Positions 1 through 10,311 of a stretch of 64,000 nucleotides of DNA are shown here, piece by piece. The notes below the pieces were generated by a model. That model ran no database searches, had not been told where the DNA came from, and saw only the letters and a list, made by a program, of their open reading frames with translations. Within the stretch, counting starts at the first letter, position 1; each line of letters starts with the position of its first letter. This DNA is from Lautropia mirabilis (GTDB lineage: Bacteria > Pseudomonadota > Gammaproteobacteria > Burkholderiales > Burkholderiaceae_B), in NCBI GenBank assembly GCA_945876565.1, contig CAMCOS010000007.1:39894-103893 (forward strand), in the 5' to 3' direction. A program made the translations under genes and the position numbers.

Positions 1-658
1 TCACGGCGTACCGTCGCTTGGCATCAATCGCTTTGGCGGCCCGCTTCGCGAACTCATCTGTGTTGAGTAGAAATGGCATGCCATAGGGGTTTTTGGCGGT
101 CATCTCACTTTTAACGTACCCAGGTGCTACGGTCACCACATCAATGCCGCGGGGCTTAAGCTCCAAGCGCAGGCTCTCGCAATAGGTTGCCACCGCCGAC
201 TTTGATGCGCAGTAGGCACCGGCACCGGGCAAACCACGCACCCCGGCCACGCTCGCAATGCCCACTAGCGTGCCTGACCCTTGCTGCGCCATGACCGGGA
301 TAAACGGCTCAAATGTTGCCACCATGGCTAACACGTTGATGTCGAAGATATCTTTGAACACATCAAAGTCTTCATCGAACTCCGTTAAGGTACCAGCGCT
401 CACACCCGCGTTGGCAATCACCATATCAACTGTTCCAACTTGCTCAATAAATTTTGCCGCAGCGACACGCAAGGCCGTGCGGTCACGGACATCGACGCAA
501 TAGATATAAACACGGCCAGGCAGATCCTGGGCCAGGCGCTCTAGCCGATCACCACGGCGAGCGACCAAGCCCAATGGATGGCCAAGGTTGGCATAGTGTC
601 TGGCAAGCGCCAGACCAATTCCGCTAGAAGCGCCGGTAATAAATACTGCCACGTTCAC
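1..658 (-). CDS. SDR-family oxidoreductase, 3' end outside window
   Basis: NAD(P)-dependent short-chain dehydrogenase/reductase, substrate unknown. About 219 codons are visible; the C-terminus lies beyond base 1. Seen: the Rossmann glycine motif TGASSGIG about 7 residues from the start, an IANAG motif in the middle, and the catalytic YCASK (Tyr-x-x-x-Lys) after a Ser-rich strand (GIASVAG). I place the start at GTG 656-658, because an in-frame GTG AAC GTG follows a GAGAGG ribosome-binding sequence. It begins 17 bases after the carB stop on the same strand, so it is probably cotranscribed with carAB. That neighbourhood does not explain its substrate, so the SDR assignment is firm but any specific reaction would be a guess. 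Confidence 0.85.
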   Translation of the reverse strand, partial: MNVAVFITGASSGIGLALARHYANLGHPLGLVARRGDRLERLAQDLPGRVYIYCVDVRDRTALRVAAAKFIEQVGTVDMVIANAGVSAGTLTEFDEDFDVFKDIFDINVLAMVATFEPFIPVMAQQGSGTLVGIASVAGVRGLPGAGAYCASKSAVATYCESLRLELKPRGIDVVTVAPGYVKSEMTAKNPYGMPFLLNTDEFAKRAAKAIDAKRRYAV

Positions 659-675
659 CGGCCTCTCACGGACAA

Positions 676-3600
676 CTAGCCTTTGAGCGACTCGTGCAAG
701 CTTTGCAGTGAATACACCTGCAAACCCTTGCCGTGACGCAGATAGTGCATGCCCTGCACCGCTGCCCAAGCACCTGCAATCGTGGTGTAGTACGTCACGC
801 GATTGGCCAAGGCCTGGGTGCGAATCGCACGTGAGTCGGCAATTGCGTTGCGGCGCTCTTCAACCGTGTTGATCACAAGCCCCACTTCGCCGTCATTCTT
901 CAACAGGTCAACCACGTGCGGGCGGCCCTCGGTCACCTTATTGACAGCGACAACCTCGATGCCCGCCTCTTTGATCAACGCCGCTGTGCCGCGCGTGGCT
1001 ACGATGCTGAAGCCAAGATCAGACAGCATGCGGGCGATTTCAACGGCACGCGGCTTGTCTTGTTGCTTGACGCTAATGAAGACACGGCCTGACTCGGGTA
1101 GCTTAACGCTGGCTGCCATCTGCGACTTCACAAACGCCTCCGCAAAGCTCTCGCCCACGCCCATCACTTCGCCCGTGGACTTCATTTCCGGACCAAGAAT
1201 CGTGTCAACACCCGGAAACTTCACAAATGGGAACACCGCCTCTTTGACCGAGAAGTACTTCGGCACGACCTCTTGGGTCAAACCTTGTTCATCAAACGAG
1301 CGACCAGCCATGGCGCGTGCGGCAATCTTGGCCAATTGCAAGCCCGTGGCTTTGGAGACGAACGGCACCGTGCGTGAAGCACGCGGATTGACTTCCAAGA
1401 CGTACACATCACCGCCTTGGACCGCAAACTGAACGTTCATGAGCCCGTTAACCTTCAAAGCACGCGCCATGGCCGCTGTTTGGCGCTTGATCTCCTCGAT
1501 CGTCTCACTTGGCAGTGAGTATGGTGGCAAACAACAAGCCGAATCACCTGAGTGAACGCCAGCCTGCTCGATGTGCTCCATCACCCCGCCGATAAAAACG
1601 CGGTGGCCATCACACAGGCAATCCACATCCACTTCGATTGCATCGTTTAAGAATCGGTCAAGCAACACAGGCGAATCATTACTGACTTTGACAGCCTCGC
1701 GCATGTAACGCTCTAGGTCGGTCTGCTCGTGCACGATCTCCATGGCACGACCACCGAGCACGTAGCTCGGACGCACGACCAAGGGATAACCAATGTCTTG
1801 GGCATGCGCAAGCGCTTCATCTTGCGTTCTGGCGGTTCGGTTGGCCGGTTGGCGCAAACCTAGCTTTTGCAAAAGCTTCTGGAACCGCTCTCGATCTTCC
1901 GCCATGTCGATCGAGTCAGGGCTCGTGCCAATGATTGGCACGCCATTGGCCTCAAGCGCACGGGCCAGTTTCAGTGGGGTTTGCCCACCGTACTGGACAA
2001 TCATGCCCACTGGATTTTCTTTGTGCACAATCTCCAGCACGTCTTCAAGCGTCAATGGCTCGAAATACAAACGATCCGACGTGTCATAGTCAGTCGAGAC
2101 TGTCTCAGGGTTGCAATTGACCATGATGGTCTCAAACCCGTCTTCACGCAATGCCAAGGCCGCATGCACACAGCAGTAGTCAAACTCAATGCCCTGACCA
2201 ATCCGGTTTGGACCGCCACCAAGCACCATGATCTTGCGCTTGTCAGTGGGGTGGGCTTCACATTCCTCTTCATAGGTCGAGTACATGTAGGCCGTGTTGG
2301 TTGCAAATTCGGCCGCGCAAGTATCCACGCGCTTGTAGACCGGGCGCACGCCATGATGATGACGCAGCTTGCGTATCTCAGCTTCCGTGGTGTCAAGCAA
2401 AAACGCGAGCCGGCGATCAGAGAAACCACGACGCTTCAGTTGCCAGAGAGTGTCACGGTCTAGATCGGATAGTGTGCGCTGCTCTAAGGCGAGCTCGATA
2501 TCAACAATCTCTTGAATCTGGGCAAGAAACCAAGGATCGATCTTGGTGAGCTGATGCACTTCATCCAGCGTAAATCCCTGAGCAAACGCATCACCCACGT
2601 ACCAAATACGCTCGGGGCCTGGCTCACCCAACTCGACCTGTATGGTTTCCCGGTCGGTTGTCATCTGGTTCAAGCCATCGACACCGATTTCCAGGCCACG
2701 CATGGCCTTTTGCAGGGACTCCTGGAACGTGCGACCCATGGCCATCACCTCACCGACCGACTTCATTTGGGTGGTCAAGCGGGCATCAGCCTGCGGAAAC
2801 TTCTCAAAGGCAAATCGGGGGATTTTAGTGACCACGTAATCGATAGTTGGTTCAAACGACGCGGGGGTGGCACCGCCTGTAATCTCATTGCTAAGCTCAT
2901 CAAGCGTATAGCCAACAGCCAAACGCGCCGCAACTTTCGCAATCGGGAACCCGGTAGCCTTGGACGCGAGTGCCGAGGAGCGCGAGACTCGCGGATTCAT
3001 TTCAATGACGATTAAACGCCCATTGTCTGGGTTCACAGCAAACTGCACGTTTGAGCCGCCGGTGTCTACCCCGATTTCGCGCAAGACAGCGATCGAAGCG
3101 TCACGCATGATCTGGTATTCCTTGTCCGTCAGCGTCTGCGCAGGCGCAACCGTGATGGAGTCACCCGTGTGAACACCCATGGGGTCAAGGTTTTCGATTG
3201 AACACACAATAATGCAGTTATCTGCACGATCACGCACAACCTCCATCTCGTACTCTTTCCACCCGAGCAGCGACTCTTCAATGAGCAACTCATTGGTGGG
3301 CGATGCCTCGAGACCACGCCGGCAAATGGTTTCAAACTCTTCGGCGTTGTACGCGATACCACCACCTGAACCACCGAGCGTAAAGCTCGGACGGATCACC
3401 ATCGGAAAGCCAATTGATCCGGTTTCCTCTGCAATGAGGCGCTGCACAGCCAACGCTTGTTCCATGCTGTGGGCCACGCCTGACTTGGCGGACTCCAGAC
3501 CAATGGCCGACATGGCGTTTTTGAATTTCTGACGGTCTTCGGCTTTTTCGATTGCATGCGCGTTGGCACCAATCATCTCCAAGCCATACTTTTCCAACAC

Positions 3601-3918
3601 CCCGTGGCGCTCGAGATCAAGCGCACAGTTCAAGGCGGTCTGCCCACCCATCGTAGGCAGCAATGCATCGGGCCGCTCGCGCTCGATGATTTTTTCCACA
3701 GCCTGCCAGGTGATGGGCTCAATGTAGGTCACGTCCGCCGTTTCAGGGTCGGTCATGATGGTCGCAGGGTTGCTGTTGACCAGAATGGTTCGATAACCTT
3801 CTGCTTTCAAGGCTTTACACGCCTGGGCACCGGAGTAATCAAACTCGCAGGCCTGGCCGATGATGATAGGACCGGCGCCAATGATCAGAATGCTTTTTAT
3901 GTCAGTACGTTTGGGCAT
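676..3918 (-). CDS. carB: carbamoyl-phosphate synthase large subunit
   Basis: Makes carbamoyl phosphate from bicarbonate, 2 ATP and ammonia delivered by CarA, feeding arginine and pyrimidine synthesis in the cytoplasm. At 1080 residues it has the usual family length. Seen: the internal duplication of the family, with [17 protein letters not shown] near residue 14 and the matching [17 protein letters not shown] near residue 570, each opening a carboxyphosphate or carbamate ATP-grasp half. Other landmarks are [27 protein letters not shown] and two MNPR/VNPR metal-site motifs. A C-terminal MGS-type regulatory domain fills roughly the last 145 residues. It starts 7 bases after the carA stop, so the two are coupled. 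Nothing is missing, and the assignment is secure. Confidence 0.98.
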   Translation of the reverse strand: MPKRTDIKSILIIGAGPIIIGQACEFDYSGAQACKALKAEGYRTILVNSNPATIMTDPETADVTYIEPITWQAVEKIIERERPDALLPTMGGQTALNCALDLERHGVLEKYGLEMIGANAHAIEKAEDRQKFKNAMSAIGLESAKSGVAHSMEQALAVQRLIAEETGSIGFPMVIRPSFTLGGSGGGIAYNAEEFETICRRGLEASPTNELLIEESLLGWKEYEMEVVRDRADNCIIVCSIENLDPMGVHTGDSITVAPAQTLTDKEYQIMRDASIAVLREIGVDTGGSNVQFAVNPDNGRLIVIEMNPRVSRSSALASKATGFPIAKVAARLAVGYTLDELSNEITGGATPASFEPTIDYVVTKIPRFAFEKFPQADARLTTQMKSVGEVMAMGRTFQESLQKAMRGLEIGVDGLNQMTTDRETIQVELGEPGPERIWYVGDAFAQGFTLDEVHQLTKIDPWFLAQIQEIVDIELALEQRTLSDLDRDTLWQLKRRGFSDRRLAFLLDTTEAEIRKLRHHHGVRPVYKRVDTCAAEFATNTAYMYSTYEEECEAHPTDKRKIMVLGGGPNRIGQGIEFDYCCVHAALALREDGFETIMVNCNPETVSTDYDTSDRLYFEPLTLEDVLEIVHKENPVGMIVQYGGQTPLKLARALEANGVPIIGTSPDSIDMAEDRERFQKLLQKLGLRQPANRTARTQDEALAHAQDIGYPLVVRPSYVLGGRAMEIVHEQTDLERYMREAVKVSNDSPVLLDRFLNDAIEVDVDCLCDGHRVFIGGVMEHIEQAGVHSGDSACCLPPYSLPSETIEEIKRQTAAMARALKVNGLMNVQFAVQGGDVYVLEVNPRASRTVPFVSKATGLQLAKIAARAMAGRSFDEQGLTQEVVPKYFSVKEAVFPFVKFPGVDTILGPEMKSTGEVMGVGESFAEAFVKSQMAASVKLPESGRVFISVKQQDKPRAVEIARMLSDLGFSIVATRGTAALIKEAGIEVVAVNKVTEGRPHVVDLLKNDGEVGLVINTVEERRNAIADSRAIRTQALANRVTYYTTIAGAWAAVQGMHYLRHGKGLQVYSLQSLHESLKG

Positions 3919-3925
3919 GAGCTAC

Positions 3926-5131
3926 TCAGTGCGTCGCATTGGCCATCAGGCCCATGAATTTGTCAAACAACACAACAATGTCGTGTGGGCCGGGGCTTGC
4001 TTCAGGATGCCCCTGGAAACAAAACGCTGGGCGATCAGTCAGTTCAAAACCTTGCAAAGTGCCGTCAAAGAGCGATACGTGGGTCACGCGCGCATGCGCA
4101 GGCAAAGTTTGGGCATCAACGGCAAAGCCGTGATTTTGCGCCGTGATAAAAACACGACCCGTATCAAGATCCTGCACTGGGTGGTTGGAGCCGTGATGGC
4201 CAGTCTTCATTTTGACCGTAGAGGCACCCACGGCCAAGCCCATGATTTGGTGACCCAGGCAAATACCGAACAAAGGGATTTTTCGATCCAAGAACACTTT
4301 GGCTGCCTCAATGGCGTAATCGCAAGGATCAGGGTCGCCCGGGCCATTGGACAAAAACACGCCATCAGGCTTTAGCGCCAGCACTTGGTCTGCCGTTGTC
4401 TGTGCTGGCACGACCGTCACTTTGCAGCCACGCTCAATCATCAGACGCAAGATATTGTGCTTGACGCCGAAGTCGTACGCCACCACATGCGGCCCAGCAC
4501 CGGTGCCATGGCTAAACCCCTGGCCAAGCTGCCAAACCGAAGCATTCCAGTCATGCGTTTTATCGACGGAAACTGTTTTCGCTAAATCCTGACCTGCCAT
4601 GCCAGGGAAAGCCTTGGCAAGGGCCACAGCCTGTGCAACATCATCGCCAACGAGCAAGCACGCGCCTTGAGCGCCTTTATCACGCAAAATACGGGTGAGC
4701 TTGCGCGTGTCGATACCCGCAATACCGACCACCCCCTGCGCTTTGAGGTATTCTGGCAACGACTGCTGAGAGCGGAAGTTCGAAACCCTCAGAGAGAGGT
4801 CTCGAATCACGAGTCCAGCGGCATGAACTTTGGTCGACTCGGCATCTTCATGGTTAATACCCGTGTTGCCGATGTGCGGGTAGGTCAGCGTAACCATCTG
4901 ACCGCTGTAACTTGGGTCAGTGAGAATTTCCTGGTAGCCCGTCATCGCCGTGTTAAAGACGATTTCTGCGACCATGGAACCGTCAGCACCGATGGACTGA
5001 CCGTGAAATACGGTTCCGTCTGCCAAGGCTAGAATTGCAGGGGGGAATCGATGACGACCGTCTCGGTAGTCTCGGTAATCCCCGGGAAAAAGAGATGGCA
5101 GCACGCTAGACCCCGGATTCAAAATCAACAT
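3926..5131 (-). CDS. carA: carbamoyl-phosphate synthase small subunit (glutaminase)
   Basis: Class I glutamine amidotransferase subunit that hydrolyses glutamine and channels ammonia to CarB. Seen: the N-terminal CarA domain ([26 protein letters not shown]), the nucleophile elbow GICLGHQ with its cysteine, and the catalytic HPE ([12 protein letters not shown]) near the C-terminus. The start is uncertain. ATG at 5131 gives 401 residues, somewhat long for the family, and has AAGG upstream. An in-frame GTG at 5104 has GGGG upstream and would leave more room for promoters. The first option puts carA only 22 bases from the divergent transaldolase start. carB follows after 7 bases. Confidence 0.97.
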   Translation of the reverse strand: MLILNPGSSVLPSLFPGDYRDYRDGRHRFPPAILALADGTVFHGQSIGADGSMVAEIVFNTAMTGYQEILTDPSYSGQMVTLTYPHIGNTGINHEDAESTKVHAAGLVIRDLSLRVSNFRSQQSLPEYLKAQGVVGIAGIDTRKLTRILRDKGAQGACLLVGDDVAQAVALAKAFPGMAGQDLAKTVSVDKTHDWNASVWQLGQGFSHGTGAGPHVVAYDFGVKHNILRLMIERGCKVTVVPAQTTADQVLALKPDGVFLSNGPGDPDPCDYAIEAAKVFLDRKIPLFGICLGHQIMGLAVGASTVKMKTGHHGSNHPVQDLDTGRVFITAQNHGFAVDAQTLPAHARVTHVSLFDGTLQGFELTDRPAFCFQGHPEASPGPHDIVVLFDKFMGLMANATH

Positions 5132-5153
5132 TCAAACCTTGCAAGTATAACCT

Positions 5154-6113
5154 ATGCCCACATTGCTCGAAGCCTTACGACAAACCACCACCGTGGTGGC
5201 TGATACCGGTGACTTTGAAGGGATGAAGCGCTTTGCCCCGACAGACGCCACCACCAACCCGTCCCTGATTCTGAAGGCAGTTCAACTGCCCGCCTACCAG
5301 GCTTTGCTCGATCACTGCATCGACAATAGGCAGGACCTGCCAATTGACGCGGTGGTCGACCACTTGCTCGTGGCGTTTGGCTCTGAGATTCTTAGAATCG
5401 TGCCCGGACGGGTGTCGACAGAAGTTGATGCAAGACTGTCGTTTGACACACAAGCCACGATTGAGCGCGCCCGTCGCATCATTGAGCTGTATGCCGCGGC
5501 TGGCATTGACAAGTCGCGCGTGCTGATCAAGATTGCCTCAACCTGGGAGGGCATTGAAGCTGCCCGCGTGCTGCAGCAAGAGGGCATCGCTTGTAATCTA
5601 ACCCTGCTTTTTTGTCTGGTTCAGGCAGTCGCCTGCGCCAATGCGCACGCGCAACTGATTTCACCGTTTGTCGGGCGTATCTATGACTGGCACAAGCAGC
5701 ACGCTGGCGCCAACTGGGATGAGGCTGCCAACGCTGGCACCCAGGACCCCGGTGTGCAATCCGTATCACGCATCTACGCCTACTTCAAAACTCATGGCAT
5801 CGACACCGAAATCATGGGTGCAAGCTTCAGAAACACCGGCCAAATCCTCGCGCTCGCCGGCTGTGACCTGCTCACCATCAGTCCGGAATTGCTGGCTGAA
5901 CTCTCGGGCGCCGAAGGTGAACTCTGCGCGCGCCTGACGCCTGAGTTTGCCCGGGCCAACGAGCTGCCAGCCATAAAACTCGATGAACCCAACTTCCGGT
6001 TTCTGCTCAATGAAGACGCCATGGCCAGCGACAAACTCGCCCAAGGGATCCGGGCCTTTGTGGCAGACGCCAAAAAACTCGATGATCTGCTTGTGGCACG
6101 CATGCGTGGATAG
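5154..6113 (+). CDS. tal: transaldolase
   Basis: Non-oxidative pentose phosphate enzyme that moves a dihydroxyacetone unit between sedoheptulose 7-phosphate and glyceraldehyde 3-phosphate. The 319 residues fit the TalA/TalB class. Seen: the N-terminal [10 protein letters not shown] signature (residues 31-40), the Schiff-base lysine in [11 protein letters not shown] (about Lys126), [10 protein letters not shown], and ASFRNTGQI. The ATG at 5154 matches the family N-terminus closely ([13 protein letters not shown] begins at residue 8), so this start is well supported. It runs divergently from carA with almost no intergenic space, so its promoter must lie inside the carA 5' region. TATAAC ends only 2 bases before the ATG, too close for a normal leader. 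Confidence 0.97.
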   Translation: MPTLLEALRQTTTVVADTGDFEGMKRFAPTDATTNPSLILKAVQLPAYQALLDHCIDNRQDLPIDAVVDHLLVAFGSEILRIVPGRVSTEVDARLSFDTQATIERARRIIELYAAAGIDKSRVLIKIASTWEGIEAARVLQQEGIACNLTLLFCLVQAVACANAHAQLISPFVGRIYDWHKQHAGANWDEAANAGTQDPGVQSVSRIYAYFKTHGIDTEIMGASFRNTGQILALAGCDLLTISPELLAELSGAEGELCARLTPEFARANELPAIKLDEPNFRFLLNEDAMASDKLAQGIRAFVADAKKLDDLLVARMRG

Positions 6114-6456
6114 GTAAGCCACCCATGGCACACGCTAGCGCGACCCAACAAGCCTCTGGCCTGACACAAAACGAGTCAGTGGCCTCGATTGCGCACTCAC
6201 ACGCGGATATGGCCAATCGAAACCTAGGCGCTCTCGATGTCACGAACAGACACATCACTGCCTTCAACGAGAGAACAGACGCGCCACTACACCTGACTGA
6301 GCAATCAAACAATCTGCGTGAAGGCGCGTTAGCTTTCAAAGAAAAGCACACCCCAGAACCAAACGGGCAGTGACCAATCAAGGCGTACGGACACCGACCA
6401 AGAGACACCAACCAAGAGACACCAACCAAGAGACACCAACCAAGAGATACCAAGAC
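6114..6456. other. gene-poor interval between tal and the 3-hydroxyisobutyrate dehydrogenase gene
   Basis: This 343-base gap holds no protein I can support. Open frames of 82 codons (plus, 6125-6373) and 167 codons (minus, 6007-6510) cross it. Both lack family motifs and hydrophobic organisation, and the minus frame runs antisense into tal and the dehydrogenase gene. I see no tRNA, clear terminator or IS end. The last third is occupied by the 14-bp tandem repeat described separately. The interval probably contains the promoter of the downstream gene, but I could not pick a convincing -35/-10 pair. Confidence 0.5.
6393..6448 (+). repeat. four tandem copies of a 14-bp repeat in the mmsB leader
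   Basis: Four head-to-tail copies of a 14-bp unit, consensus ACCAACCAAGAGAC, lie at 6393-6406, 6407-6420, 6421-6434 and 6435-6448. Copy 1 differs at one base (ACCG) and copy 4 at its last base (T). The array ends 8 bases before the ATG at 6457. Each unit carries AAGAGA, and the last of these lies at ribosome-binding-site distance from the start, so copy number may bear on translation. Confidence 0.9.
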
Positions 6457-7350
6457 ATGAACACCATCGCATTTATTGGCTTGGGCAACATGGGCGCGCC
6501 CATGGCGCAAAACCTCCTCAAAAGCGGGCTCAATCTGCGGGTCTTTGATATCAATGCGTCGTTACTCAAACCATTTGAAGCGCTTGGTGCGCTGGCCTGC
6601 GAAAGTGCTGCCCAGGCCTGCGAGGGCGCACAGGCGGTTATCAGCATGCTGCCAGCCAGTCACCATGTTGCCTCACTGTATCTGGGCGCGGATGGCCTAC
6701 TGACCAAGCTCAAGCCTGCTACGCTGGTGATCGATTGCAGCACCATTTCACCTCAGGCATCGCGCGAGGTTGCGCAAGCCGCGAGTCGCTTGGGTATCGA
6801 GGCCATCGATGCACCTGTCTCTGGTGGCACCAACGGCGCCAAGGCTGGCACATTGACCTTTATCGTGGGGGGCAAGCCCGATGCAGTGCAACGTGCGCGC
6901 GCATTATTCGACATCATGGGCAGCAACGTGTTTCATGCAGGCGATGCTGGTGCTGGACAGGTGGCAAAGATCGCCAACAACATGATCCTGGGTGTTCAAA
7001 TGATTGCCACGGCTGAGGCACTAAATCTGGGTGTGGTCAACGGACTTGACCCGAAAGTGCTCTCCGACATCATGGCGCGCAGCTCTGGCCGAAACTGGGC
7101 GCTTGAGGTCTACAACCCTTGGCCAGGCGTCATGGACAACGTACCAGCAGCACACGAGTATGCCGGCGGCTTTGGGGTTGACTTAATGCTCAAAGACTTG
7201 GGTTTGGCTTCGGATACTGCCAAACAAAGCGATTTACAAACGCAGCTAGGCGAACTGGCTCGCGAGCTTTATGCCCAACACAGCGAGGATGGATTTGGGA
7301 GACTGGATTTCTCCAGCATTTTGAAGCTTGTGCAAAAGCGCACGGGCTAA
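6457..7350 (+). CDS. mmsB: 3-hydroxyisobutyrate dehydrogenase family protein
   Basis: Beta-hydroxyacid dehydrogenase, probably oxidising 3-hydroxyisobutyrate to methylmalonate semialdehyde in valine catabolism. Its 297 residues match the family. Seen: GLGNMGAPM at residues 8-16 for nucleotide binding, Asp31 after the second strand (favouring NAD over NADP), the DAPVSGG substrate motif (residues 119-125), and the catalytic Lys171 in GQVAKIANNM. The stretch YNPWPGVMDNVP plus GGFGVDLMLKDLGLA is typical of the 3-hydroxyisobutyrate branch and argues against tartronate semialdehyde reductase. I chose ATG 6457, since a longer frame from 6370 would only add translated tandem repeat. No mmsA lies nearby, so the exact substrate is inferred. 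Confidence 0.85.
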   Translation: MNTIAFIGLGNMGAPMAQNLLKSGLNLRVFDINASLLKPFEALGALACESAAQACEGAQAVISMLPASHHVASLYLGADGLLTKLKPATLVIDCSTISPQASREVAQAASRLGIEAIDAPVSGGTNGAKAGTLTFIVGGKPDAVQRARALFDIMGSNVFHAGDAGAGQVAKIANNMILGVQMIATAEALNLGVVNGLDPKVLSDIMARSSGRNWALEVYNPWPGVMDNVPAAHEYAGGFGVDLMLKDLGLASDTAKQSDLQTQLGELARELYAQHSEDGFGRLDFSSILKLVQKRTG

Positions 7351-7378
7351 TCCTGGCAGACCCGGCTAGGCGTCATGG

Positions 7379-7987
7379 CTACGCAGGCTTGCGCTCCATC
7401 AACGCCCAAGCCACGGTGCCTGCGTCAACGTACTCGATCTCACTGCCTGCTGGCACGCCGCGCGCGATTCGCGTGACTGTTAAGCCCTTGGCGCGCAGCA
7501 CTTCAGACAGGTAATGCGCCGTGGTATCACCCTCGGCAGTGAAATTAGTGGCTAAAATAACCTCTCGTACTAGGCCATCGGTCGCACGCTCAAGCAAACG
7601 CGCAAGCTGAATTTCATTGGCACCCATTCCCTCAAGCGGCGCAATCCTACCCATCAAAACGTAGTACAAGCCCTGGTAATTGTGCGTTGACTCGATGATG
7701 TTTTGATCGGCAGCAGTCTCAACCACGCACAACAAACTGGGATCGCGATAGGGGCTTGCACAAGTCGGACAAACTGTCTCTTGCGCAAACCCATTGCAGC
7801 GTTCGCAATGTTGCAAATTGCTCAATGCCTGTTCAAGCGCCGCAGCCAGACTGCGCGCAGCCACCGGATCGTGCTGAAGCAAGTGATACGCCATGCGTCG
7901 AGCGGTCCTGACACCAACGCCTGGCAGCGCCCGCAAAGCATCAACGAGCGCGACAAGCGCCTGAGGCTCAGGCAAGTGCGGGTGCAT
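7379..7987 (-). CDS. recR: recombination mediator RecR
   Basis: RecFOR-pathway protein that helps load RecA onto SSB-coated gaps. The 202 residues are standard. Seen: a helix-hairpin-helix region at the N-terminus ([17 protein letters not shown]), a four-cysteine zinc finger (Cys61, Cys64, Cys73, Cys76) and a Toprim domain with CVVE and [16 protein letters not shown]. It follows ybaB by 2 bases and dnaX further upstream, the classic dnaX-ybaB-recR order. It converges with the dehydrogenase gene across a 28-base gap without an obvious hairpin. Confidence 0.97.
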   Translation of the reverse strand: MHPHLPEPQALVALVDALRALPGVGVRTARRMAYHLLQHDPVAARSLAAALEQALSNLQHCERCNGFAQETVCPTCASPYRDPSLLCVVETAADQNIIESTHNYQGLYYVLMGRIAPLEGMGANEIQLARLLERATDGLVREVILATNFTAEGDTTAHYLSEVLRAKGLTVTRIARGVPAGSEIEYVDAGTVAWALMERKPA

Positions 7988-7989
7988 GC

Positions 7990-8316
7990 TTAGAAAGGCA
8001 ACTTCATGCCCGCAGGCAATGGCAATCCTGCGGTGACCGATGACATTCGCTCTTGAGCCGTGGCTTCAGCCTTGCGCAAGGCATCGTTAAAAGCCGCGGC
8101 CACCAGATCTTCCAGCATGTCTTTGTCCTCGCCGAGCAAGCTCGGATCAATCTCGACACGCTTGACGTCATGGCGGCACGACATCGTGACCTTTACAAGG
8201 TTACCGCCGGCGGCACCCTCGACCATGATATCGGCCAGCGCATCCTGCGCTTTCTTTAAATTCTCTTGCATTTGCTGCGCCTGACGCATCAAACCAGCCA
8301 TTTGTCCTTTCATCAT
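7990..8316 (-). CDS. ybaB: nucleoid-associated protein YbaB/EbfC
   Basis: Small dimeric DNA-binding protein of the YbaB/EbfC family, 108 residues. Seen: the N-terminal amphipathic helix rich in Met and Gln ([13 protein letters not shown]), then [25 protein letters not shown], the usual core strand pair, and a C-terminal helix ending in [12 protein letters not shown]. The initiator is one of two adjacent Met codons. It lies between dnaX and recR on the same strand, the standard position for the family. Known homologues bind DNA and are often cotranscribed with recombination genes. Its precise role is not shown by sequence. Confidence 0.95.
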   Translation of the reverse strand: MMKGQMAGLMRQAQQMQENLKKAQDALADIMVEGAAGGNLVKVTMSCRHDVKRVEIDPSLLGEDKDMLEDLVAAAFNDALRKAEATAQERMSSVTAGLPLPAGMKLPF

Positions 8317-8365
8317 TTCAATTGTCCCTTTAACAAAAACGCATCAAACCTTAACTTGAAACGGC

Positions 8366-10114
<1,749 letters not shown>

Positions 10115-10180
10115 TGCGTCCGATTATGCACCCAAGCGAGCATCGTGGTGTGATGGGCATTCAAACTTCAAATGCTAAGA

Positions 10181-10275
10181 GGCGAGCCTTACTCCGGCAC
10201 TGACCCGGCACGGCTATGGCTGCTTCGTTCCCGACCTGACCAGGTTGACCGCTGGTTCATGCGAAGGGGCCCGCC
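10181..10275 (-). ncRNA. ffs: signal recognition particle RNA, 4.5S type
   Basis: Bacterial small SRP RNA, the scaffold for Ffh in cotranslational membrane targeting. Seen on the minus strand: the nearly invariant core GGTCAGGTCGGGAACGAAGC with a GGAA tetraloop closed by a G-C pair, followed by AGCC. The ends GGCGGGCC and GGCTCGCC pair over eight positions with one G-U, which closes the long hairpin and sets the roughly 95-nt bounds. The exact termini may differ by a few bases. It sits between addA and dnaX, the location common in betaproteobacteria. Confidence 0.93.
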
Positions 10276-10282
10276 CATGCGC

Positions 10283-10291
10283 ATTCTAACA
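10283..10291 (-). promoter_or_regulatory. extended -10 promoter for the SRP RNA
   Basis: The minus strand reads TGTTAGAAT, that is an extended -10 TGn followed by TAGAAT (5 of 6 consensus). It ends 7 bases before the first paired base of the SRP RNA, the right spacing for transcription start. No good -35 box is seen, which fits an extended -10 promoter. Confidence 0.6.
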
Positions 10292-10311
10292 GGCTGAGCG
10301 GCTCGCGCCCT

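Noticed and set aside
803..1432. 209-codon open frame antisense to carB
   Set aside because: It has no motif or ribosome-binding site and mirrors strongly conserved carB codons; the same applies to the frames at 1867-2463, 2512-3015 and 3179-3532.
6125..6373. 82-codon plus-strand frame after transaldolase
   Set aside because: Hydrophilic, without domain features, and with only a weak upstream sequence. I could not support it as a gene, though it is not excluded.
6007..6510. 167-codon minus-strand frame across the tal-mmsB gap
   Set aside because: It runs antisense into both flanking genes and part of it is translated tandem repeat.
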